From positions 39,366-103,365 of the forward strand of contig JAJYLZ010000005.1 in the NCBI GenBank assembly GCA_021787395.1: a stretch of DNA of 64,000 nucleotides. Reading direction: 5' to 3'. This document shows, in pieces, positions 56,463-64,000 of this stretch (position 1 is its first letter; each line of letters opens with the position of its first letter). The translations under genes and the position numbers were made by a program. The notes under the pieces are model-generated. The model was not told the origin of the DNA. It saw only the letters and a program-made list of their open reading frames with translations, and made no database searches. The DNA is from Chloroflexota bacterium. Lineage in GTDB: Bacteria; Chloroflexota; Limnocylindria; Limnocylindrales; CSP1-4.

Positions 56463-57838
56463 GCCCGGTCCGAGAGCCCGCGCCGAGCGCCGGCGACCCT
56501 GCGGCGGCCCGCGCCCGGGGCGACCGGCCGGCGGTCCGCAACGAGGTGCTGCGCGACGGCCGGCTGGCCGGCATCGAGCCGGCGCTCCTCGCCGACCGCT
56601 TCGGGACGCCGGCCTACGTGTACGACCTCGACGTCGTCACCGGGCAGGCGGAGGCGCTCCTGGCCGCGCTGCCGGCACGCTTCGACCTCGCCTACGCCGT
56701 CAAGGCGAACCCGAACCTCGCGGTGCTGCGCCACCTCGCGGCGATGGGCCTGGGCGCGGACGTGGCGTCGGGCGGGGAGCTGCGCCACGTCCTGCGGGCC
56801 GGCCTCGACCCCGCGCACGTGGTCATGACCGGGCCCGGCAAGCGCGACGAGGAGCTGGCCGCCGCGATCGAGGCGGGCCTGCGGGCCGTGACGGTGGAGT
56901 CGGTCGGCGAGCTCCGGCGCCTCGCGCACCTGGCCGAGGGGCTCGGGCGCCCCCAGCGGGTCCTGCTCCGCGCGGCCGTGGCCGACGCCGCGCGGCTCGA
57001 GCGGGTGCGCCTCGTCGGGGACGACGGCGCCGGCAAGTTCGGCATGGACCTGCGCGACCTGCGCGTCGCCGCGGGCGAGGCCGTGGCGTCGCCCTGGCTC
57101 GAGCCCATCGGACTGCACGCGTTCGGTGCGTCCAACGTGACCGACCCGGAGGCGCTGGCGGCCCACGTCGAGGCGACCGTGCGCACCGCGCGGACCCTGG
57201 CGACCGAGGTGGGCTTCGAGCTCCGGCTGGTGGACGCGGGCGGGGGCCTCGGGATCCCGTACGAGGAGCACGAGGCCGAGCTCGACCTGGCGGCGCTGGG
57301 CGCCCGCCTGGCTGCGCTCTCCGCGCGGATGGAGGCGGACCCGGCCACGCGCGGCGCGAGGCTGCTGCTCGAGCCCGGCCGATTCCTGGTCGGGCCCGCC
57401 GGCGCCTACCTCGCCCGCGTCCTGGAGCGCAAGGAGGTGGGCGGCCGCCAGGTTGCGATCCTGGACGGCGGCATCCACCACGCGCTGCGCCCCGCGCTGG
57501 TCGGCCAGCAGCACCGGGTTCGCGTGCTGACCGGCTCCGGGGCGGGTGCAGGCGCCGTCCCCGGCCGCCTCCCGGTGACGGTCGCCGGACCGCTCTGCAC
57601 CGGGCTCGACGTGTTCGTCCGCGCGGCCGTGATGGCCCCGCCGGACCCCGGCGACCTCGTGGCCGTGCTCGACGTCGGCGCCTACGGGGCCACCGAGTCC
57701 ATGCCGCTGTTCCTCTCGCACGCGATGCCGCCCGAGGTCGCGGTTCGCGGCGGCGAGGCGTGGGCGGCGCGGCCGCGGATCGACCCGGACACCTGGCTCG
57801 GCTGGCAGGTTGGGGAGCCGGGCGGTTCGCAGGGCTGA
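56459..57838 (+). CDS. lysA: Diaminopimelate decarboxylase
   Basis: FGTPAYVYDLDVV...FDLAYAVKANPNLAVLRHLAAMGLGADVASGGEL...LLEPGRFLVGPAGAYLARV. Confidence 0.95.
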   Translation: MSPVREPAPSAGDPAAARARGDRPAVRNEVLRDGRLAGIEPALLADRFGTPAYVYDLDVVTGQAEALLAALPARFDLAYAVKANPNLAVLRHLAAMGLGADVASGGELRHVLRAGLDPAHVVMTGPGKRDEELAAAIEAGLRAVTVESVGELRRLAHLAEGLGRPQRVLLRAAVADAARLERVRLVGDDGAGKFGMDLRDLRVAAGEAVASPWLEPIGLHAFGASNVTDPEALAAHVEATVRTARTLATEVGFELRLVDAGGGLGIPYEEHEAELDLAALGARLAALSARMEADPATRGARLLLEPGRFLVGPAGAYLARVLERKEVGGRQVAILDGGIHHALRPALVGQQHRVRVLTGSGAGAGAVPGRLPVTVAGPLCTGLDVFVRAAVMAPPDPGDLVAVLDVGAYGATESMPLFLSHAMPPEVAVRGGEAWAARPRIDPDTWLGWQVGEPGGSQG

Positions 57839-58185
57839 CGGCGCCGCTTGACCGGCCCTCGGCCGCCTCGCCGCCCCGTTTCCGCTCCTTCCGAACGCGG
57901 GGGCTCCCGCGGCCGCGAGCCGCGCTCTCCCAGGGGGCCCTGTGCGCAGCGGCGACGGCCTGTTGCCCCTGATCCAGCCCGCGCCGGGCGAGCCTTGGTG
58001 CCACGGCGCCGCTGCCGTCGCGCCGAGGGGCCGCGGCTGTTCGTTCCATCCGGGATCGGGGCAACCCGACAGTGGGCGCCAAGGCCTGCCGAAGGGTTGG
58101 GGTTCCCGCGCGCGTCGGCTCTGGACCGAGTCGCGCGCGCGACGCAGACTCAGAGGGGGTCCAGCCTCGGGATCGGAGCGTCGGG

Positions 58186-58416
58186 ATGGCGAAGCGGACG
58201 AGGGACCAGCTGAAGGAGCCGCGGTTCGACGGCACGCTCGCCGGCTCCCGCCTCTACGGGCTGCCGCTCGTCCGGACCCTGTCCGACGAGTACCGCGACG
58301 TGGCGGAGCCCGAGGACTCGGAGCGCATGCCGCCGCCCGGGCCGCCGGGCATCGCCCGCCGGGCAGCCGAGCGCCTCCGCGACCTGCTCCGGCCGCGACG
58401 TCGCGCCGCGCCGTAG
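58186..58416 (+). CDS. Small hypothetical protein
   Basis: 76 aa MAKRTRDQLKEPRFDGTLAGSRLYGLPLVRTLSDEYRD; plausible start. Confidence 0.4.
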   Translation: MAKRTRDQLKEPRFDGTLAGSRLYGLPLVRTLSDEYRDVAEPEDSERMPPPGPPGIARRAAERLRDLLRPRRRAAP

Positions 58417-58530
58417 GCCGAGGGCCGCGCCGCGGCCGATGCACCCCAGCTCGGGCCGCGCCCGGGCGTTTCGTGACCTTCGGCCGGCATTCTTGAGGAC
58501 CTCTTGAGGATCGGTCTGGATGCCGCGCGT

Positions 58531-58549
58531 TATACTCCCCTACAGTATG
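58531..58549 (+). promoter_or_regulatory. TATACT -10 box and ATACT-N7-AGTAT dyad overlapping copA start (possible copper-regulator operator)
   Basis: TATACTCCCCTACAGTATG; dyad resembles CsoR-like operators; start codon overlaps. Confidence 0.4.
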
Positions 58550-61219
58550 ACGACGTCCCCGCCCACCCCCAACGTCCAGCCCATTGAGATCATCCTGCCC
58601 ATCGAGGGCATGACCTGCGCGTCGTGCGTGAACCGCATCGAGCGGTTCCTCAACAAGACGCCCGGCGTGGCCAACGCGGCCGTCAACCTGGCGACCGAGA
58701 AGGCGACGATCCTGGTGGACCCGTCCCTCGCCGGCCGCGACGAGCTGGTGAAGGCGGTGGAGGCGGCCGGCTACGACGTCAAGCCCGAGGCGCCGGCGGC
58801 GGTGGAGGCGGGCGCCGCCTCGCTCGACGCCGAGATCACCGCCGAGGACGCGGACCGCGACCGCGCGCTGCGCGAGACCCTCCGCATGTCGGTCACGGCC
58901 ATCGCGGCCTCGGTCGTGTTCATGGTCCTGATGTTCTGGCCGCAGACAGCCGTGTCGATGGCCGACATCAACAAGGCGATCCTGCTGCCGGCCACGTTCA
59001 TCGTGGCCTGGGCGGGCAGCCGCTTCTACCGCGCGGCCTGGAAGGCCGGCCGCCACGGCGGCGCCACCATGGACACGCTGGTCGCCGTGGGCACGGCCGT
59101 CGCCTGGGCGTACTCGGCCTTCGTCGCCCTGTGGCCGGACGCGGTCCGCAACGCCGGGATCATGCCGGAGACCTACTTCGACTCGGCCACGATCATCATC
59201 GGGCTGATCCTGCTCGGGAAGTACCTCGAGGGTCGCGCCAAGGGCCGCACCACGGGCGCCATCCGCCGGCTCGTCGGCCTCCAGGCGACGACCGCCCGGC
59301 GGCTCCGCAACGGCGTCGAGGAGGACGTGGACCTCGCGGTCGTCGTGCCGGGCGACCTGCTCCGGGTGCGCCCGGGCGACAAGGTGCCGGTGGACGGCGT
59401 GGTCACCGAGGGCGCGTCTGCGGTGGACGAGTCGATGCTCACCGGCGAGCCGATCCCGGTCACCAAGAACCCCGGCGACGAGGTCATCGGCGCCACGCTC
59501 AACACCACGGGCTCGTTCGTCATGCGCGCCACGCGCGTCGGCCGCGACACCGCGCTCGCCCGCATCGTGGACCTGGTCCAGCGCGCGCAGGGCTCCAAGG
59601 CCCCGATCCAGCGCCTGGCGGACCAGATCAGCGCGGTCTTCGTGCCTGCGGTGCTGGCGATCGCCGCGGCGACCTTCGTCGTCTGGTTCGTGTTCGGCCC
59701 CGAGCCGCGGTTCACGCTCGCGCTGACCGCGTTCATCGGCGTCGTGATCATCGCCTGCCCGTGCGCGATGGGGCTGGCCACGCCGACCGCGATCATGGTC
59801 GGCACCGGCAAGGGCGCCGAGGCGGGCATCCTCGTCCGGGGCGGCGAGGCGCTCGAGACGGCCGGCCGCATCGACACGGTGGTGATGGACAAGACCGGCA
59901 CCCTGACGCTGGGCAAGCCCGCGGTCACCGCCGTCGTGACGGCGGCGGGCTTCGACGAGGCGCGCGTGCTCGACCTCGCGGCGTCGCTCGAGCAGGGCTC
60001 GGAGCACCCGCTGGGCGAGGCGATCGTGCGCAAGGCGCGCGAGGGCGAGCTCGGCTTCGGCAAGGCGTCGGGCTTCGAGGCCATCGTCGGGCGGGGCGTG
60101 GCGGGCGAGCTGGACGGCGTGCAGGTGCTCGTGGGCAGCCGGCGGCTGCTCGCCGAGCGCGGCCTGGACGTGGCGGGACTGGACGAAGCCGCAGCCGGCC
60201 AGCAGGCGAACGGCGCGACCGTCGTGTTCGTCGCCGCGGACGGCGCGGCGGCCGGCGTCATCGCCATCTCCGACCCGGTCAAGGCCGAGTCGGCCGAGGC
60301 GGTCCGCGGGCTGCGCGACGCCGGGCTGGACGTGTGGCTGCTCACGGGGGACGCGCGGGTGACCGCCGAGGCTGTGGCGCGCCAGGTGGGCATCCCCGCC
60401 GACCGGGTGGTCGCCGAGGTGCTGCCCGGCGACAAGGACGCGGTGGTTGAGCGGCTGCAGGGCGAGGGCCACAGGGTCGCGATGGTCGGCGACGGCATCA
60501 ACGACGCGCCGGCGCTCGCCCGGGCCGACCTCGGCGTCGCCATCGGCACCGGCGCCGACGTGGCGATCGAGGCGTCCGACGTGACGCTGGTCGGGGGCGA
60601 CCCGCGCCTGGTGGCCTCGGCGATCGCGCTGTCCCGCTGGACGCTGCGGATCATCCGCCAGAACCTGTTCTGGGCCTTCGCGTACAACGTCCTGCTGATC
60701 CCGATCGCGATGGGGGCGCTGTACCCGGCGCTCGGCGTGACGATCAACCCGGCGCTGGCCGCGGGCGCCATGGCGCTCTCGTCGGTGAGCGTCGTGACGA
60801 ACTCGCTGCGCCTGCGGCGCGTGGACGTGCGGCCCGGCCGGATGACGCCGATGCGCCGCGGCGCGCTCGGGCTCGTGCGCGACGGCGCCTACCTGCTGGC
60901 CATCGGCCTGGTCGGGCTCGCGGTCGCGGGCGGCGTCCTGGCCGCGGACCGGGCCGTTGACGCGGCGCTGCCGACCGTGGACGTCTCGAGCGCGATGACG
61001 GTCAAGGCTGGCCAGCTCACCGTGCTCCAGCTGTCGAACACGAGCGGCTCGGTCGAGGCGTGGATGGCGCAGGGCCTGGCCAACGTGGAGCTGCTGGCGC
61101 GTCCTGGCCAGACGACGAGGATCCGGGTGTCGATCCCGCGGCCGGGGACCTACACGACGATGTTCGGGGCGCCGGACGGCCGCGACGCGACGACGGGGAC
61201 GCTGACCGTCACGCCCTAG
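58547..61219 (+). CDS. copA: Cu(I)-translocating P-type ATPase with C-terminal cupredoxin-like extension
   Basis: [94 protein letters not shown]; extra ~90 aa C-term. Confidence 0.94.
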   Translation: MTTSPPTPNVQPIEIILPIEGMTCASCVNRIERFLNKTPGVANAAVNLATEKATILVDPSLAGRDELVKAVEAAGYDVKPEAPAAVEAGAASLDAEITAEDADRDRALRETLRMSVTAIAASVVFMVLMFWPQTAVSMADINKAILLPATFIVAWAGSRFYRAAWKAGRHGGATMDTLVAVGTAVAWAYSAFVALWPDAVRNAGIMPETYFDSATIIIGLILLGKYLEGRAKGRTTGAIRRLVGLQATTARRLRNGVEEDVDLAVVVPGDLLRVRPGDKVPVDGVVTEGASAVDESMLTGEPIPVTKNPGDEVIGATLNTTGSFVMRATRVGRDTALARIVDLVQRAQGSKAPIQRLADQISAVFVPAVLAIAAATFVVWFVFGPEPRFTLALTAFIGVVIIACPCAMGLATPTAIMVGTGKGAEAGILVRGGEALETAGRIDTVVMDKTGTLTLGKPAVTAVVTAAGFDEARVLDLAASLEQGSEHPLGEAIVRKAREGELGFGKASGFEAIVGRGVAGELDGVQVLVGSRRLLAERGLDVAGLDEAAAGQQANGATVVFVAADGAAAGVIAISDPVKAESAEAVRGLRDAGLDVWLLTGDARVTAEAVARQVGIPADRVVAEVLPGDKDAVVERLQGEGHRVAMVGDGINDAPALARADLGVAIGTGADVAIEASDVTLVGGDPRLVASAIALSRWTLRIIRQNLFWAFAYNVLLIPIAMGALYPALGVTINPALAAGAMALSSVSVVTNSLRLRRVDVRPGRMTPMRRGALGLVRDGAYLLAIGLVGLAVAGGVLAADRAVDAALPTVDVSSAMTVKAGQLTVLQLSNTSGSVEAWMAQGLANVELLARPGQTTRIRVSIPRPGTYTTMFGAPDGRDATTGTLTVTP

Positions 61220-61426
61220 GGGCCCTCGGCTGCGAGGCTCCAGCGTCGACCGCCGGCCAGCACGACGCTCGACCCCCCGGCCTGTAGCTGGGATGGCTTC
61301 GGCGTTCGTCGGCGGGCTCGCCGCGGCGGGCGGCGTTCGGCCTCGCCGTGCCGCGTCTGGGTCACGCGTTCGTTGCCGGCGCCGTTGCTGCGGCCGGCGG
61401 CCGGCGGGCGTCGCCGTGGCCGTGGC

Positions 61427-61642
61427 GCCCGGCGTCTGGGTCGCGCGTCCGTCGCCGGCGGCCGGCGGGTCCTTCGGCGTCTGGGTCGCGCGTTCGCTGC
61501 CGTTGATGCGGCCAGCGGGTCTACGGCGCGCCCGGCGCCTGGGTCGCGCGTCCGTCGCCGGCGGCCGGCGGGTCCTTCGGCGTCTGGGTCGCGCGTTCGC
61601 TGCCGTTGATGCGGCCAGCGGGTCTACGGCGCGCCCGGCGCC
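61427..61642. repeat. 103-bp direct repeat (~2.1 copies) with sub-repeat TCTGGGTCGCGCGT
   Basis: CTGGGTCGCGCGTCCGTCGCC at 61436 and 61539 with the same downstream sequence; a diverged TCTGGGTCACGCGTTCG near 61348. Confidence 0.75.
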
Positions 61643-61961
61643 TCGATCATGCGTGCCGCGGGTGCCCCGTGCGCTGCCACGACGGACTTGCCGCCTCTCG
61701 CGCGACGGCCGGCCCGCTGCCTGCATGAAGCGTGCCAGCACCGCGCCATGGACCCGCTGGATGCATGGACCGGCGGCGCCGTCGTGGAAGTCGGCGGCCC
61801 CGAGCGGCACGCGCGCCATGTCGCACGCGTCTCGTGGCGTGGCGGATTGGGAACCGGCGGGCCTCCCGTCGCGTCTCACCGACGCCCGGAGGCGGGACAG
61901 CCGGGCGAGGAGGAGGCGTGCAGGCCGGGTCCGACGCAGGTCGGGTCCGGCCTCGCGCATC

Positions 61962-62618
61962 TCAGATGGGAGCGGCCAGCTCGAACACCCTGGCGGTCTT
62001 CTGGGCGCGGTCCTCGAGCTCGGTCGTCGTCCAGACCTCGTACGTCGCGAGCTCGACCAGTCCCTCTGACGGCAGGTAGGCCCGGCCGGGATCTCCCACC
62101 AGCACCGTGATCCCCGCCTCCCGGCAGCGGCGGAGCCACAGGAGCATGCGCGACGCGAGGCCAGTCTCGTACCAGGTGTCGCCGGCGAGGACCACGTCGG
62201 CGTCTGGCGGCGCGTCATCGAGCACGTCCCGCCGGACGAGGGCGATCCGGCGCCCGGCGGCCTTCGCGTTCAGCGCGATCGCGGCCCAGCTGAACGGGTC
62301 GACGTCGGCCGCCACCGCCGACGCGGCCCCGGCGTCGAGCGCCGCGAGCGCGCACAGCCCGGACCCGCTCGCCACGTCGAACACCCGGCGGCCCGCGACC
62401 CGCCCGGGATGCTCGTGCAGGTAGCGGGCCAGCGCGAGGCCGCCCGCCCAGGCGAACGCCCAGTAGGGGAGCGGCGCGTCGTCGTCGTGCGTCTCGACCT
62501 GCGTCGCCCGCCACAGCGGCAGCACCTCGTCGGCGAGGTGCAGCCGGAGGTGCTCCGCGCCCGGCACGGGGCGGAGGCGCGTCTGGCGGAGGACGAAGGC
62601 GCGGGGGTCGGCGGCCAC
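61962..62618 (-). CDS. ETFB/PrmA-like protein methyltransferase
   Basis: PYWAFAWAGGLALARYLHEHPGRVAGRRVFDVASGSGLCALAALDAGA...VVLAGDTWYE; GTG start 6 nt after TAGCAT. Confidence 0.85.
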   Translation of the reverse strand: MAADPRAFVLRQTRLRPVPGAEHLRLHLADEVLPLWRATQVETHDDDAPLPYWAFAWAGGLALARYLHEHPGRVAGRRVFDVASGSGLCALAALDAGAASAVAADVDPFSWAAIALNAKAAGRRIALVRRDVLDDAPPDADVVLAGDTWYETGLASRMLLWLRRCREAGITVLVGDPGRAYLPSEGLVELATYEVWTTTELEDRAQKTARVFELAAPI

Positions 62619-62657
62619 CGCCCGATGCTACGGCAGGGGCGCGTACACTCGGCGGCG

Positions 62658-63185
62658 ATGGACCCCGAGCCCGCTGCCGCCGCACCCACCGAGCACCACG
62701 CGCGGATCGACGTGCCGCACGACCCGCGCGACCTGCCGGGAACGTTCGCCCACCGCTTCGTCGTGTACGTCCGGTTCGGCGACACCGACGCGATGGGCCA
62801 CGCCAACAACTCGCGGTTCCTCACCTACGTGGAGTCGGCGCGCATCGCCTACTGGGAGGCGGCCACGGGTGAGCCGTTCGGGCTCGCGACCCACGGGGCG
62901 GAGGAGTCGCTGATCCTCGCCGAGGCGCGGTTGTCGTTCCGGTCGCCCGCCGTGTTCGGCGAGGTGCTCACGGTCGAGACGCGCGCCGGCCGCGTCGGCC
63001 GCACGTCGTTCTCGCTGCAGCACCGGATCACCGCGTCGGCCTCCAACCGAGCCCCAGCGCGCCTGGTCGCGACTGCGGACGACGTCCTGGTGCGGTACGA
63101 CTACGTGAACGGACGACCCCAGGCCATCCCCGACGATGTCGTCGCGCGCCTCGAGGCGTACGAGGGGCGACGCCTTCGGTCCTGA
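62658..63185 (+). CDS. Acyl-CoA thioesterase (4HBT hot-dog fold)
   Basis: VYVRFGDTDAMGHANNSRFLTYVESARIAYWEAATGE. Confidence 0.92.
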   Translation: MDPEPAAAAPTEHHARIDVPHDPRDLPGTFAHRFVVYVRFGDTDAMGHANNSRFLTYVESARIAYWEAATGEPFGLATHGAEESLILAEARLSFRSPAVFGEVLTVETRAGRVGRTSFSLQHRITASASNRAPARLVATADDVLVRYDYVNGRPQAIPDDVVARLEAYEGRRLRS

Positions 63186-63287
63186 GGCGTTCTGGCCCGC
63201 CGGAGCTCCGACGTGTCTCGGGCAGCCCGCCATGCGTGCGCGTCCAGATGACCGTGCCCGCCTGGGGGACACCACCCCACGTGGTGC

Positions 63288-63613
63288 ACAACTGCGGGTT
63301 GTACCCGCGCGCTCGGGTTGGGCTCGTTCCCCGCGCACAACCAGGGTTGTGGCGATTGGGCTCGGGCGGGCGCACGCGCGGAGGCGTGTTCGCCCGGCTG
63401 GCTGCGCCTGCCTCAGGGGGGCCGACCCCTCTGCACAACTGCCGGTTGTAGCGGGCAGCGGCGCGCGGCGGTCCACGAGGTCAAGCCGGCTTCGTACAAC
63501 CAGTGGTTGTGGCGGATACCTCGCGCATGCCCCTTGAGCCGTCGAGCACAACTGCTGGTTGTGCCTTGTGGCGCAAGGCTCCGCGACCGCCGTCAGCTAC
63601 AACTGCGGGTTGT
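63288..63613. repeat. Six ACAAC-N4/5-GTTGT palindromes
   Basis: 63288-63302, 63337-63350, 63435-63449, 63496-63510, 63548-63562, 63599-63613. Confidence 0.8.
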
Positions 63614-63635
63614 GCGGCCGGTGTGGGCGAGGGAT

Positions 63636-63832
63636 CCGGCGCCCGCGCGAGAGGACCCGCGCGAGCGCGCCCGCGAGAGGACGCCGCGCCGGCGCCCGCG
63701 AGAGGACGCGAGAGGACGCCCCGGCGAGGCGCGAGAGCACCCGCGCGAGAGGACCCGCGCGAGGACCCGCGCGAGAGCGCCCGCGAGAGGACCCGCGCGA
63801 GAACGCCCGCGAGAGGACGCCCTCCGGCGAGA
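63636..63832. repeat. Irregular tandem GCGAGAGGACSCCGCG-type repeats
   Basis: Repeated CGCGAGAGGAC in about ten imperfect units. Confidence 0.7.
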
Positions 63833-63873
63833 CTGAACAGTCCCCGAGTTCTCCCGACACCTGGTGCCCGCCT

Positions 63874-64000
63874 GTGTCAATGGCCATCTGAAAGTCCCCG
63901 CCCGTGGCCATGAGAAGTCCCCGCCCTGACGTGGATTCTCAGGCTCGCTGGACCGGCATCCCTCCTCTCGTCCTCGCCTCCTTCATCCGGTACGAGTCGC
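63874..64000. mobile_element. Possible end of an IS element (right edge, incomplete)
   Basis: TGTGTCAA then tandem TGGCCATCTGAAAGTCCCCGCCC (63881-63903) / TGGCCATGAGAAGTCCCCGCCC (63905-63926), as seen at multi-repeat IS ends. Confidence 0.3.

Noticed and set aside
55638-57838. Complete DAP pathway claim
   Set aside because: Only dapB, dapA, dapD and lysA are visible; dapC/E/F are not in this window.
58520-58546. Upstream copA start at 58520 as given in the ORF track
   Set aside because: It would place the TATACT box inside the coding region; ATG at 58547 fits the leaderless pattern and the HMA domain start.
56255-62218. 1987-aa minus-strand ORF and similar long antisense ORFs (e.g. 2924-4108 +, 45378-47318 -, 53635-55404 -, 21911-24190 + portion)
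   Set aside because: Low-complexity Arg/Ala/Gly/Pro translations antisense to well-recognised genes; stop-codon scarcity in high-GC DNA explains them.
63288-63613. CRISPR array
   Set aside because: Repeats are only 14-15 bp palindromes with variable centres and unequal spacing (49-98 bp); no cas genes nearby.
63288-63613. Integron attC-like cassette array
   Set aside because: AAC/GTT arms are present, but RYYYAAC/GTTRRRY consensus, cassette ORFs and an integrase are not.

Overview
High-GC bacterial chromosomal window; gene order and content suggest Chloroflexota (Limnocylindria-like), which is an inference only. Housekeeping blocks: cdsA-uppS-frr-pyrH-tsf-rpsB, yraN-rnhB and rplS, an aa3-type oxidase biogenesis cluster, korAB flanked by CBS genes, dapB-dapA-dapD-lysA, proC, proline dehydrogenase and copA. 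Two IS elements are well supported: an ISNCY/IS1202-like element (7075-8448) and an IS256/Mutator-like element (about 27571-28855). There are two tRNAs (Lys-TTT and initiator Met-CAT). A clear FMN riboswitch (14355-14518) precedes a THI5/NMT1-like ABC transporter. Points most worth following up: (i) two unannotated micro-ORFs of 31-32 aa that share a C-terminal [D/E]-T-A-K-R-W motif; (ii) a leader ORF with three consecutive Lys codons plus attenuator-like hairpins upstream of the dap/lysA operon; (iii) a cluster of six 14-15 bp ACAAC-N4/5-GTTGT palindromes near the right edge; (iv) four ATACCGCC-N-GGCGGTAT-type palindromes in the proC intergenic region; (v) an RNase HII in which the GRG signature is replaced; (vi) a TasA/SipW-like surface protein operon; (vii) a recurrent TANNNT-N6-10-start-codon pattern suggesting widespread leaderless transcripts. 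Most very long antisense ORFs in the track are GC-rich artefacts. All statements come from manual reading; no search or folding program was run.
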